From the NCBI GenBank assembly GCA_002189035.1, contig NEEC01000017.1:2576392-2640391 (forward strand): a stretch of DNA of 64,000 bases, in the 5' to 3' direction. The notes below the pieces were generated by a model, which saw nothing but the letters and a program-made list of their open reading frames with translations, searched no databases and was not told the origin of the DNA. This DNA is from Utricularia gibba. Its lineage: Eukaryota > Streptophyta > Magnoliopsida > Lamiales > Lentibulariaceae. Below are positions 46,543 to 59,900 of the stretch, piece by piece; the first letter of the stretch is position 1; every line of letters starts with the position of its first letter. The position numbers and the translations under genes were made by a program.

Positions 46543-49503
46543 ATGCCCCTCACTATGAAAGTTAGTAGAAAAGTTGGGGTGGCATTATCGAAACCAAAGG
46601 CCAAACTGAGGCCCAGATGCAGTGACGATGATGAGCATTGTGTAAAGGCAGGACTCGGCATCAGGCTTTCTAAACGTAGTGGTGTCAGTGCTATCGCCAA
46701 GAAAGAAAAGACTGATCATAACAGAAGTTGTCTTCGTGAAGCATCTTCGATCACTAGCTTTAGTAAAAGTCAAACCAAGGCAGGTATTGTTTCGAACATG
46801 AAACAAAGGCATGGGGCATTTGAACCCGCTCCTGGCAAGCACTTTATTCGGAAGAGGGCTGAGGTCGCTGAAGTTGGATTGCTTGATGGTAATTTTTGCA
46901 AGTCCATTTCTGCAAATGAAAATTCCAAGAGTTTGGGAAAGAAGGTGCAGAGTGGTAGCCATCGTGGATTGAAGGGTTCTAGCAGAAATTCATCATTCAG
47001 AGGTAGGGAAACCCATGGAAGTGAAATGGGAAAGACTGAGAGTGTTCTTCAATCAAACCGTCGTGGTAACAGCTTAAGAAGTGGACCAATAAAGATGGAG
47101 CATAACCCTAAAATTCATTTGTCTACTGAAAAGGATGCAACTAGCATGCTGCGTACCGTTGGTTGTGTTAAGAAACCTCACCAGAAAATGGCTACGGGCA
47201 CTAAATTCTTGAATGCTGATGCGTATCTAGTGGAAACCCTTCCAAAGAAGAAAAAGCGGGTTATTCGGTTGGACCCTCATGACATATCAAACAAGAGATT
47301 GGCAGATGATGCAGCTTTTGGTGGTCAGTACTGTTTCTCAGCTTATTTGGCTTGATAATAGCAATAAAATATTATACCTTTTTACATGGTCTTCTCATTC
47401 CTGCTCTAAAGGAGGTGCAATGAAGCAGTTCCTGCGATCAGTGCACTTGTTGCACGTATTCCACGATGTTAGAATCTTGATGCAGTCACTCTTTGTTTAT
47501 GTTACGCAGGCAGCTATCCAACAAACCCTGACAGGAAAGAAGATAGTGGTCCTGGATTGTCTAAGAATGCGCAGTTTCGTGCTATACAACCTAGCCTCTC
47601 TATACTTTCGTTTGTAGAAGAGAACGTAAGGATATAATTGAAGTCATCGTTTCTGCGCTAGTCTAACTCCCATGCCTTCGCAGAATGTTTAATCATGCCT
47701 TGCATTATTGTTATTTCATGAATTAATCAGTTGTTAGGACGTCGACGTGATATTGAGCTTCGGAGGGCTGGCTACAACACTGAAATGTTAGCCTCTCTAG
47801 ATAACATCCCTTTTTCTAGTGGATCAGAAAGGGAACGAATTGAAGTGCCAGTATGCTCCCCTTCAAATTCCCAACGTTATCTATCTATTATTTCAATCTT
47901 TTTTGTGCCACAATGGGCCAATAAAATTGCTGTTGAGACAAATGCCTACAGCTCATGTTTGCTCTATTTGTTCCAGGTTTTCAGGAACAGATTGGAATTC
48001 TTTGCAGCTGCCAAGACTTCCTTTTCATTTCCATCTCCTGACCTCCCAGAGATTGCATTTGCAGGTACTTCAGTTGTTTCTATATGAATCTTCCCTTTCT
48101 GCTGCATTATTTTTTTATTAATGTCATTATATATATTACATCTTAGATTACATTTCTTTAACACTTGTGATGTTAACAAATTCCTTGTGGTCCAAAGCCT
48201 AAATTTACCTAGTGGCAAAATTTTCCTTCATGATGAAGCTATAATGGTGTGATTTACACAACTTTTCCAGATATTTGTGTCTTTGGCTTTAAAAAACATT
48301 AAGAGCAGTTCCATGTATGATCCTGAATCTCCTGTCTAGGACGATCAAATGTTGGGAAGTCGTCCTTGCTTAATGCTCTAACCAGGCAATGGGGTGTTGT
48401 GCGGACGTCAGATAAGCCTGGCCTTACACAGGTGCTTCTTTCATTGCGGCAAAAATCGGTTATTTTCATGATGTGAAAATTAACATCTTTGAAGCATTTC
48501 TCCAGACAATAAATTTCTTTAAACTCGGACAAAAATTATGCTTGGTGGATCTGCCAGGATATGGCTTTGCTTATGCTGATGTCAAGGTGAAGGAGGCTTG
48601 GCAGAAACTTGTGAGTAATCTGGTGCACCTCAAGCACATTGTTCTTTACGCATCATCATCTGGGATTTGTTTTTTGGTGGCTTATAATCATGTACAATTT
48701 ATATGCTATTGGAGTCAATATGCAATGGTTTGCATTAAATAATGGACCTGTTGTTTGTACTTTTTCAAAGCATCTCTTCGTGTATTTGCTGCATGTATCC
48801 TTGTGAGTATATGGACGTTCCCCCTTCATTGTTGATGAAATGTTTTTTGAACATTGAGCATTGGCACGGGATACTCGTAATTTCACATTTGGTTATCCAT
48901 TCAAGCTTCCATGATGTTATGCATACATTTTAGGTGAAGGAGTATGTGGCTACCCGGAGTTCTCTACAGAGGGTATGCCTGCTTGTTGACACAAAGTGGG
49001 GTATGAAGCCAATGGATGGTGAACTTGTTGATTTGATGGAACAGTGAGAAAAACTTATTTACGTCTGCAACCTTGGTTGATGTGTTTCCCAGATGAGCAA
49101 CATAATAGATTACATGGCATGGTTGTAGGTCGCAAACCAAGTACCAAATTGTCTTGACAAAAACAGATTTGGTTTCTCCAATTGATGTGGCTCGTCGTGC
49201 GATGGAAATTGAAGAGGCAAGTTTGTGTGTTCCGGGCTAGGGATTGTATTCCAATTGATTTGTTTTTTCCCTGGCTCACTAGAGTTCTTTTGTTTTGTGC
49301 ATTTTTTTTTTTGCAGAACCTCAAAGCAAATAAATCTGCATTGAAACCCTTGGTATGTAATGTATGACATCTAGCTTTCAATGTTAAGATTTCTTGTCAT
49401 GGTAAATTTGGTGCTACAGATGATGGTGAGCTCAAAAACGGGAGCTGGCATCAGGAGTTTAAGAACTGTTCTTTCAAATGTTGCCCGCTTGGTGAAGTGC
49501 TAG
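46543..49503 (+). CDS. EngB/YsxC-type GTPase with long basic N-terminal extension
   Basis: A P-loop GTPase of the bacterial EngB (YihA/YsxC) family, which helps large ribosomal subunit assembly. Ten exons: 46543-47323, 47510-47625, 47731-47850, 47977-48064, 48340-48431, 48506-48610, 48934-49043, 49129-49216, 49317-49352 and 49420-49503; 539 residues. The GTPase core fills the C-terminal 210 residues: G1 [16 protein letters not shown]3 [11 protein letters not shown]4 LTKTDLV and C-terminal VSSKTGAGI. The first 330 residues are Ser/Lys/Arg-rich, low-complexity and end with [20 protein letters not shown], conserved in Arabidopsis At5g58370-like proteins. The intron after 49216 starts GC. The location is unclear: the extension is not a simple transit peptide and contains a KKKKR that could be nuclear. 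The Met at 46555 is an alternative start. Confidence 0.9.
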
Positions 49504-49796
49504 GGTGGATGCCTTAAGTGGTACTTCGTTGTTTAATCTTTTTTTTTTTTTTGAGAAAGCGTTGTTTTATATGTTAGAACGGGGGTAGAGTGTTCTCAAG
49601 TGTTGAGTGGTTATTATCCTCTCTGTAGATGTGTGATTCTTCAGGGCTGCAATCAAATTCTGCACGTGTTGAAACATGTTCACGCCAATATTGTTCCGAC
49701 TGTCAGCAGCTGCTTCTGCTTCCTGCACGGACGATGCTCTTTGTTGCGACGTTTTGAGGTAGAACTCTTGCTGGATTTGCGCCCGTGGGACTTGAA

Positions 49797-51707
49797 TCAT
49801 CCTCTCTTTTGACCATCTGAACTTTCAGAGCTATCGTCGTACTCATAATCAGAGTCTGACTTGTCTTCCTTGCATTCGTGGTCACCTGCTTGATGGCATT
49901 CAGGATCTTTGTCTTCACTGTCTGAACTCTCTTCATTCTTGGAAATATTGTTCCCAAAAGAGGAGTCCACGTCTCTACGTTGGCTCAGGGTATTGACTCT
50001 TGATGACAATATGGGAACGAGGCGAGGTGGAATAGGGGCTTCGGGAGGCGCCATTGCCAAGAAACCAAGAGCAGCAGAGATATCAGCAATCAAGGGCCGA
50101 GCAAGTGGCTCCTCTTGTAGACACATGGCGGCAACTCCCACGGCTTGGTTCAAGCTCGTCAACACGAATTCGTTTCTGAGGAGCGGGTCGGCCATCCCCG
50201 GATAGCTTGAAGGATCCCTGAAAATGGGTTGTGCCTATTCATTCCATCATAGAAGTTAGATGAGCCGTGCCATGCCATGTTCATGTGCACAGCAGAAGAG
50301 ATGGACACCAACTTACCCAGCTCACTAAATTTTGCTCGTCTGCTTGACGCGAAGTGTCCACTGCTCTACGTCCAGTGATGATCTCCAACAGGATAACGCC
50401 AAAACTGTAAACATCTGATTTACATGTTGATTCCTCGTTCCTTTCATATTCCGGAGCGCAGTAGCCGTAACCTGCCACGTGCATTTTATTGCCTCCTTGA
50501 ACCAGCCTAGCGAGCCCGTATTCTGAAAGCCTGGGATTGTTGTCCTCATCCAACAAGACCGTGGAAGATTTCAAGTTGAGGTATATGAGAGGCGGGACAG
50601 CCTTCTCATGCAAGAACTCCAGTCCTTGAGCAATACCCAGAGCAATTTTCATTCTCGTAGACCAATCCAAGGGTTTTCTCCCTTCTGAAACGTCTGAAAT
50701 GGAAGAATACAATTTCTGCCATCTCTAGAAGACGTCGGAAACACAAGAAAATCTAGAGTGGGTTAGTACCATGAAGATGCTTCTTCAATGAACCACATGG
50801 CATGTAATCATAAACCAGCAGGCGTTGGTCTCCGTCTGCACAATAGCCGACTAGCTTCACCAGATTCGGATGCTCAAGAAGACTCAACTTCAAAACTTCA
50901 GCAACAAACTCCTTGCTCTCTTGCACTCCATTCCTATCTAGTTGTCGAATGGCGACGTTCTATTCGAAAAGCAGGGCGGAAAGAAACAAAACAATGATAT
51001 CACAACAAAGCCTACAAGGAAGCTCCTCAGAAAAAAAAAAGGCTTTTAGTCATTGTTACCTGCCCACCCGATTGAAGAGTTCCCTTAAACAGCCTTCCGA
51101 AACCACCTTCGCCCAATAGGTGTTCCTGTTTGAAGTTTTTTGTTGCAGCTGCAAGCTCTCGAAAAGTGTAGCTCTTTGTGGTACAACTTTCTCCTCCGCT
51201 CGTGTTGATGGATTCTACTGATGGATTTTCTACACTGCTCGTAGTTGCTGTGAACAACGAAGTACATGAAAGGGCTCAAATTTGGTGTTTGATATACATG
51301 TCCATTTAAATATGATGTTGAGAGCATCTGATAATCAGAATAGGTACGCTAAAGCTGCCTTCCTGTTTCCTATTATCTTTATGCTCTTTTTTTTTTTCTT
51401 TTAAATTTCCCCCATGAACCTAATGCTAAAACACATCCTCCAATTTCAATTCAGCATGCAAAATGTCTGTAGTCAATCCTATTTAAGAAATTGCAAATGG
51501 GGGTACATCATGTGCCAAACAAATCGAACAAGATAACAAGTGATCACGATAGTTTGTGTCTCACACAAAATTTTTTTAAAAAAAAAGAACTGGAAGGATG
51601 GTTGAATTACGAGGTGTTGATGGAGTAAGATTTACAGGTTGAGCAACAGGCAAATCGTCGCCCTCAGTGCTTTCTTCTTTACTTCCGAAACACGGGAAGC
51701 AATTCAT
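49797..51707 (-). CDS. PBL-type receptor-like cytoplasmic kinase, probable pseudokinase
   Basis: A member of the RLCK VII/PBL family that relays signals from surface receptors. Five exons: 51611-51707, 51060-51247, 50770-50959, 50317-50693 and 49797-50234; 429 residues. MNCFPCFGS supplies palmitoylation-type cysteines. [13 protein letters not shown] and the Gly loop [12 protein letters not shown] are normal. Key catalytic residues are changed: the beta3 lysine is Arg (VAIRQLD), HRDLKSSN is YLNLKSST, and DFG is EYG. The activation segment (GYGYCAPEY) and subdomain IX ([19 protein letters not shown]) are intact. The tail is very acidic (DSEDKDPE...). ATP may bind but phosphotransfer is very unlikely. 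It converges with the EngB-type gene over 293 bp. Confidence 0.9.
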
Positions 51708-52843
51708 GTCGTCAGGCTTCCCTGAGAACCAGTGCTGAAAAGAATCACGAGCACATTCAGAAACATAAAGAAAAAACTTGGTTTTCTTTTCCGAACGTTG
51801 AAGGGGTCAGGGGACTTGTTCAGAGTCCAGCATCCAGCAATACAAGCCGGCGCCAGATCTTAATTGCATTTTCATGCGATTTGAGATGGAGGTCGGTTTG
51901 GTCATGGAACATGGACGCTGAGAAAGATGAATTGGAATGTGAGGATGCGGTGAAGGTCCTCAGGAGAATGAAGGACCCCTAAAGATGGATAGGAGAGAAA
52001 TGGTATGGGGCCATTTGAGGGAGAAGGAAGATGCGTTTGTGTTATGAGCCCGGGCGGAATAAAAGGAGCAAGTTTTTGGATGGAGTGGAGTTTTTGTTAT
52101 CTTCCTAAATATAAAAAGTCATGGAAACATCGTTGGTGGCCAAATAAGTATCTTCAAATTGATTAACTGCAAGGTTGCATGATTTGTGGCAACGCAACTG
52201 GCATGAGTGTGTGACAAGTGAATCAAAATACAGTGTGTTAAACTTTCAAAATAAACACCCATTGTATGTGTATGTATGTATGTATTCACATGTGGTGTTG
52301 TCTATTAGATGGGATGGAATGGCAAAAATATCAATTTGATATATATTTTTCTCGTGGTCCAAACCCTGTCCTAGTCTCATATTTGCAATGCAGTCCAATT
52401 CAAGGGTTAAAACTTACCCTCAACCTTTGCTATTATTATGGACACAACATTCGTTTTTTTAATACAACAAAATAATAGCTTGTGAAATCAATTACAAATG
52501 AAAATAAAACACAACATATTTTAACATTTATATCAATCAATTCACGAGAAGCTCGCCAACAAAAATGATTTATTATATCGATGAAGCAAAAAACCCATTC
52601 CCATTGATTTCAGTTTTTATCTCACTAGTCACTTGTACGGAGAGGGGGAAGAGAACCTTTTTACAAAGCATTGGAGGAGAAGGATCCTAGTATACAATGA
52701 AACAGGGTAGGCTGGCTATACACAGAGTTGCAGCAGCTCTTCGATACGAAGGCTGCATAAAACACCCATCCAGGCTAGGCTAGGCTAGGCTACAAATCAA
52801 GAACTCGATAATCTTGGTAACAAGATATCTGATGAAACATCAG
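51708..52843. other. Spacer: PBL-gene upstream region
   Basis: Promoter and leader of the PBL gene plus the 3' region of the EPC-like gene. It has a GTAT microsatellite at about 52262-52286 and a short GGCTA pentamer array at about 52772-52792. No gene seen. Confidence 0.5.
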
Positions 52844-55815
52844 TTAAGCGAGAAAAATAGACGTAAATGCCCCCATCGCATCACTCACTTGAGCAGCTTC
52901 AGCAATTCGAAGAGCCATTAATGCCTTGTACGTAATTAAATCTGCATTTACCGTCAAATTCTGAGCCTTTTGACGATGCACAATAGCCAGTTCTTCTAAC
53001 ACATCTGCAACAACCGCAGCATCATCAACTTTTCTAGCAACGGTCTGCAGTTCCGTAGCCTCTCGCTCCCCTGAGATCTCTGCAGAGCAGGGTGCCCAAA
53101 TTTTAAAGATAACAGCTTTATGTACTAAAAAGTAACACACATCAGGGCGGTCCTGTAGTACAAAATCATCCTTTGAAAAGGCAAGCATTGTTCCACGAAG
53201 AAAATATCTATACAGCAAAAAAAAAAAACAAGATGGAAAATTGTACGACTTGTAAGGGCTAAAAGTGCCACATTAATATTGCGGTATGGTTTGCGTACGG
53301 ATATTGCAAAAAAAGAGAAAAAAGCACCTTGCAACAGAGAAATCTGTTTGTCGCTCACTCTAGGATTTCCTTGTCGTTTGAATGATCTTTTCTTCCGCAA
53401 AATTGACTTGGGGATAACTTGGCTTCTTCTAGGCTGGTGCAGCTGCCAGATTTATATGAAATTTGAGGAAATAAGCCATCACAAGATAATTAATAATCTG
53501 AAGGACTACTACTATATGATTCAATAACTAGAAGCGAAATACATATTGCTCGCTAATGCCTGCATTTGATTTGTTAAAAATTATCACCGCTCAAAGGACC
53601 ACAATTTTTTTATTCAGAAAGATGAATCTCATTAACCAAGAAAGGAAGCTACCAGGATAGTACTTGGTGAATAAACAAGATAAATATCCTTTTTATGATC
53701 ATGAAAAAGAAGCATATGCAAAAAGCTACTTCACCTGAAAAACCCTTATCAAAGCTGCTCGTCTTTGCTTTCTTTTTTGGATCCAATAATTTCTTATTGC
53801 CTTGAAAACCTCATCATTTGCGACATGTTCACAGAACTCATAGCCAGTTTGCTCACCAAAATTCTCATCTGGATTGCAATGAAAACCTTTTTCAAGAGCA
53901 TTAATTACTAATTCAAAAGTATCAGGTGTGACCATTTCTTGCGGAACTTTTCCTGCACACAATTCGCCATTCAGTTTTGCAAGCCACTTTTCATCATCAG
54001 AATCCATATCATAGTTTCCATACTTATTTTCCAGAGCCCTAGATAGCTCATCATTTTTTGTGGTGATATATGAATCCGGTCTCACAAAGGGCACACAATA
54101 GGAGTGATTAGGATATGGTACATCTTGGACCCGAGGAATAGGAATGACAATAGCTGCATGAAATACGTTGTTGCGCTCAAAGCACTGCTTGTAGAGTTCC
54201 TTAAAAATCATCCAATCTTTCTTAGAAGGAAATTCAAGCTTCCAATCACCAGTTTCACCCCATACTACTGAATGAGTAAAACGGTTAGAACTAGATGGCT
54301 TCATCACTTTCTGAGCTATCAGGGAGTAACACCTTGATCTGTCCTTTTTAATAGCTAGAAAGCAATATGAAATAGTTGATTCCAACGAAATTGTAACCCC
54401 TTTCTCCCTGTAACATTTATCAGTTTCAGTGACCAGAAGTGTTGCAGAGCAGACAGGAGTGCTTTCACTCTGAGTTGCCATTTGAGAAGCATATTGTGCC
54501 TCTTTAACGTTTTCTATTGAACTCTTCGTATCTGGTCTTTCAATAATACACATTGCAGGAAATTCTGATGATACTGATTTGCCCTTCCTACGCGCCAGAC
54601 AGCTTCTTCTTTTTTGGATTCTTTGACTTTGCATACTTCGAATAATGGTATTGGATAACCCAGCAGCTGGCTGAGAGGACTTCCACCTCTCCAAATAATC
54701 ATTTCCAGGTGTTACATATTCACTTCTAAGAAACATTCTTCCAGAAGATATTTCGGATGATACAGCAGCATACTCCTGGAAATCATTCCAGGAAGTTCTA
54801 CACGAAGTTTCTTCAATATCCCCAGCGAGTAAGTCTAAGGGTTCCTCATGTTTATGCGATAAAACCAAGCAAGTCAAATGGGCACACCTTAAGTGCATAG
54901 TTGTTTGCATGTGCATAAATAAGGATGGAATTGCAGGGAAAGTTAAATATAATAATGGTATAGACGATCTGCATCCAGAGATTATGCAAACTCCAGGCTT
55001 CCTGGAAATAAAAGCATCCTGCATAGCATGTCAAATAGAAGTAAGCTATAAAAAAAAAATGTTATTAAGGCAGAAAAAAACGAGAAACCACGTCAGCTCC
55101 AACAAAGCAGAACTCGAATGATGAAGTTTAAAGACCAAAAATGGTGGAACATAGTTGGGCTAGTTTACCTGGAAGAAAAACACTCCAAGTGAGGAATAAA
55201 CACTAAATAGTGGTTTTGTTTGCAGAAGTGTATACACTCGCCTTATTCCAATCCTAACCCGCGTAATGTAATCAAGCATGGAAAGTAGAAGACTTGACAC
55301 CCAGTGGCTAAAATCACGAGATGGCTGATGTATGGAAATACCGAGTTCACCACACATATGGACAGAATCCATCAAACGTCTACACATTCCAAATGATTCG
55401 ATGGCCCTACTTCTTTTCTTCCATCCTCTTCTAACAAATTTTCTCCCAAACCTTGAATCTTCTGATAGGGCATGGCTTGCCAAATCCATGATTTTTCGCT
55501 TCCTACTGTAAACAAGTCCAAACTTCTTGTCAATACCTGTATCCATTTCAGCAGGTATACACTCTTCCCTTATAGTTTCAAGAGGAAGTCTAGCCGAAAT
55601 GTTATTCTCAAATTCATGCCAGTCGTCCACCCCATGAGCACCAACATCTTCACGTTTATCTGCCCACTGCTTTAGAAGTTCTGCACATTTATTGTCACCG
55701 TGAACAGCCCTCCATGTTTGTTATTGCCATACGGTTCCATCCACAACCGCCTCCCAGAACGCAAAACCCTTGCCTCCAAAACCCTCGTCCTCCTCCTCAT
55801 TCCCACGGACGGCAT
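52844..55815 (-). CDS. Enhancer-of-polycomb-like (EPL1-type) chromatin protein
   Basis: A plant EPC-like protein, related to Arabidopsis At5g04670 and At4g32620 and presumably part of a NuA4-type histone acetyltransferase. Exons: 55169-55815, 53735-55018, 53328-53442 and 52844-53079. The start MPSVGMRRRTRVL with VLRSGRRLW is the family signature. Later landmarks: the hydrophobic HWVSSLLLSMLDYITRVRI and PLFSVYSSLGVFF, VVWGETGDWKLEFPSKKDW, the EPC core VPYPNHSYCVPFVRPDSYI and YDMDSDDEKWL, NYWIQKRKQRRAALIRVFQ, and the coiled-coil-like tail ending AQVSDAM. The frame breaks once, near an A run at 55717-55719; one added base gives 761 codons. Role assignment is from family knowledge only. Confidence 0.87.
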
Positions 55816-56919
55816 GGGGTCGGATTGGCTGACGCAATTTCTTCACAGTCCTATGTGGTTTTATGGAAACATTATCGGCAAAGGCGCAAGAAAGACGAAT
55901 GGAGGATGAACAACGGATATCCTTCAAGCCGACCAAAAAAAAAAAAAGTACTAGTGTGAGGTGCAATGACTAAAATCAGAAGCAGCAACACAGTTTAACA
56001 ATCCAGACCACGAAGTTGCACAAACCTGATGTGCGAACCAAATGAATAAGAAGTATAAGCAAGCAACACTGCAAAGGCGAAAGCAGTATCAGTGAAAACT
56101 GCAGCCATTAAAGAAACCGACGCAACCCATAGAGATCGGATACACCGGGCACCCAAGTATTCTAAACAATTTTGCGCCACACCTACCACGACGAAGAAAT
56201 CGGTAGAATTAATCATCAAATTGCTGGCATATATACAGCATCTGAAAGAAAACCCCGTAGGCTCGACAGAAGAACCAAATCAGCTTGAATTATCTTCCTT
56301 GTTAGGTTTCGATTTTTTCCGTTCAACGATGTCCATGACGGTGGCTGCAGTAACACTGGGGAAATAAGCACTAGGGTTTATGAGCACCGTTGGTAATGGC
56401 CTGACTCGGGCGACGCATTCGGTTTAAGAAAGGACGGACCGCTGTGGTTTGTTTAAGTCAAGTCATCTGATTATTGATGTTGCTCTCTAGCCGCATATAG
56501 ACTTTTATTTCTTAAAAACTCTTAAAAATAATAAAATTATTTACTTTGATATAAAGCCCCAACATAAAAATCATTAATACGTTAGACAAAATTAACTAAA
56601 AATAATATGAGCATATTCGTCCATATATTTTTTGGTTGTGGCCGTGGGGGTTAACAAATTGTTTGAAACAAAGAGATCAAAGAAATGCATTACACTCTTA
56701 CCATATAAATATATAATTATATATTAAATACTCAGGATTTTTGAGATTCAACGTAATGAATTACATTAATTTTACGCGTTCAATTTAACTGAAATAAAAG
56801 GAAAAAATAACTTCTTCCAAATAACTGCACCATAGCACCATTGCAATTGTTGGAGCAAACCAAGCAATGGACATGATCCGATAGCACAATCTCTCGTGCA
56901 GGCTGGCTTCTTGCATCCA
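55816..56919. other. Spacer upstream of the EPC-like gene
   Basis: The EPC-like leader is here. A minus-strand frame at about 56020-56210 is strongly hydrophobic but has no start context or homology that I recognise; it may be an upstream ORF or chance. The part from 56480 to 56800 is AT-rich and empty. Confidence 0.4.
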
Positions 56920-59900
56920 CTATCCGTTAAATGACTCCTCGAGTGTGCTTGGGGTTGATTTCTCCTGCACCTGATACAAATACCTTAGCATGCTTTTGGC
57001 ATTTTTATTTTGCACCTTATCCGAAAAATCATGTTGGTTCACAAGTCGAGAGGTACTCCCAGAACCAAAAGAGCTAACCTTGTTCCTCTCACGCCATCCA
57101 ATCCCAAATGGTAGCAAGCTAATCTTCCCAGTTGAAATTTCTGGTGACGCATCTTGACCGGTTTGATGCGTCAATCTACGTAAAAAAACTAACTCAGACG
57201 ACTATATGTGGCATTAGACAGTTGTTACTGCAGCAGAGAAACCATGAGATAATTTTGAAGAGCAGAAATTGAAGCCATGAACTCGCAAAGGCAATTAGTT
57301 GCAACTTCTGGCAAAGCCTGGACTGTTGCCTATCTAATTTTGTAATCAGTGTTCCAAGCACAGGTGTAGAAAATCTTTAAAATTCATGGAAAATATCGAT
57401 CAAAGTTCAACAATACCGAGGTGATTGGTGAGCTTTGGTTTGACCAGATTGGTAGTTCAAGGTAGCTTCCAGCATAGACTCGGCCATAACAGCCCTATTT
57501 TCCATCTCAGCAAGGGCAGTCATTGCTTCTTCATATTTTTCCTGTAAGTTTGAAGCAACATTTCAACCAAAATCAAACATGATTTTCGTTATTCGCTAGG
57601 GAGGTTTACTAAACTGAGATATAAAAATCTAAGTGACTCGTAAAAAACTACACCCTTCTTTTTTTTTTTCCCAAATATCATATCGACAAATCCATCAGCA
57701 ACAAATATCAGTGCTCCAATCTGTGAAGTGCATTCACACGAGAAAAACATAAGATGCAGTAAAAGAAACCTGGAGCACTTGAGCAGCATATCTCTGCGCA
57801 GTAGCATCCTGCTCAGCATAGAGACGAGCATCCTCTGTCACTTTTTGTTCTTGTTCCACCCTCATTAATATCTGATGAGAAAATAAGAAGTGAATAAATT
57901 TAAAAAGCAAGAGGATGAACTATAAATACTATGATCTAACCAACACACCTGAAGCATGACATTCTCTTGTTCATGCTTATCAACAAGGGCTTGCTGTAGC
58001 TCAGAAATCTCTCTTTCCAACTGTTCAACCTAGATGTAAACAAAAAATTCTATAGCAGAAAAAAAAAACTAAATGTAGAAAACATCTCTTTCAAGCGTCA
58101 TGATTAGTCATGATAAAGCATATTGCAATTAGATTCTCTTAAAAAAACAACGACAGTTCCATTCTCCACCCGACCCCTAATTTCGAAGGGAGATTGGAAG
58201 TGCACCGTATGAATATTTGGAGAACAACAAGCAAAAAAAAATATTTTAAGAAGAATGAACCGTATGATAGATCTTCAAGATCCATTATTTGGTCATTTCA
58301 ATCCAGTATATTCAGATGGCATTCCTTGAAAATCTAACTACTAGATGTGAATGAAACAGGAGGAAAAAAATGCAAATTCAGTTAAATGGGTTTTTATACC
58401 CTTGCACTCAATTCTCGTCGATTGTCCAGCTTAACCATTTCCACCAGTGCTGTCTCAAGCTCTTCTGCTCTGAAGCGTGATTACCCATTAGCATACTCAT
58501 ATTCCAGAAAGATGTTTCACCGTACTCTTGTAGTGTCAAAAGGTACTAATAACCATGGAACATTCACTTTATTCTCAAAAGACAAAAAAACAAGAAATGA
58601 AACCCCCCGTCTGATCAAGGAGTTAGTTTCCAAATTTGCTAACTCCTGAAGTTGCAGAGAAGGTACGGAAATAAGCACTACATCACTAAAATAGTGTTGG
58701 GAACAATTTTTGGAAGCAGAATGGCAAGAGAAAGAGGAGAAAAGAGAAAGCAGAATTAGAAATTAGAAGTGAAAGAGAAATGAAAGGAAAAGTGTTCTTG
58801 AAAAGTAGTCTTTCTACTTTTAAAAATAAGAAATAGGAAGTAAAATGAGTTCAGAGCCTAGCTCAAGTTAACGGAAGAAATCAATTCCAAAGGGGCGAAA
58901 TGGATTGGAACTCAAAACAGCATGAAAGAGTTTTATCACCTGAGCTCAGCAGACCGCTTTTCCTCCATCAGCCTGCACAGCTCACCCTTCAGCCACAACA
59001 CCTGATCAAGGACTTTGGAATCACATTGGAACAGTACAGCTTTCACAATCTCACAATTTACATGGTACCAAAAGCAAAGGAACATTCTGAATACAATTTT
59101 TTAGTGCACAACATTATTGGCGCTTTAATACAGTATTTTTGAAGTTCTCTAGCTGCAGGAACTGGCTCATTTGATTAAAAAAATAGCGAAATTTACTCCA
59201 TATGTAACTAGACCTTAGTATAATTTCACCAGATCTATACAAACTTATCATAATTGCCCCATAGTACCCAAACTTGGTTTCTCACATCTGCTGTGATTTC
59301 AGAGCCCCTGACAGCATTCCCATATTAACCCCCTTTTCCCACACGCCCATGGGAGAAAAAAATGCTCTTAAATCAAACCAAATATGAAAAGAACAGAGTT
59401 TAGGTAGAAGAGAGTAAATATGAATGTTTCAGGTAATATGGAGTAACTTTCCCTAAAAAATATAGTGAATTTTTACCTGGCCTTCAAGGTCTTTCACAGG
59501 TTCAACCTCAGCATTGCCATTCGAGCTCATAAATGCATTCCTATCAGTCAATGAATCATCCACGCATGAAACATTACAATTTGTCTGAGCGTGCTTTCTA
59601 TCCTCTTTATCATTGTCCGCCACATTGAAACCAGGATGCTTCTTGAAGCAGTATAACTTGGATGCCAGACTCTGAGAATCCTTCCAAGTTCCTAGTCCTT
59701 TGGACCTCTCCTCCAACGCATCCCTGACTGCTGGTCGGTGTTTATCTCTAAGTTCATGTAATCTTTTCTCATGGACGTTTGGATAACCCATACACGCAGT
59801 CAAAACAAGTTGGCTACTATCAAAAGTCGAGCCAGCTAGTGACTGAAGTAGAGTTACTGCATCTCCAGCATCCTTGGTGGTTACAAGCGCAGGTCCTGAA

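Noticed and set aside
55995-56219. Hydrophobic minus-strand frame upstream of the EPC-like gene
   Set aside because: Looks membrane-like, but there is no convincing start, no partner exon in frame and no family that I recognise; the EPC-like start at 55815 is clear without it.
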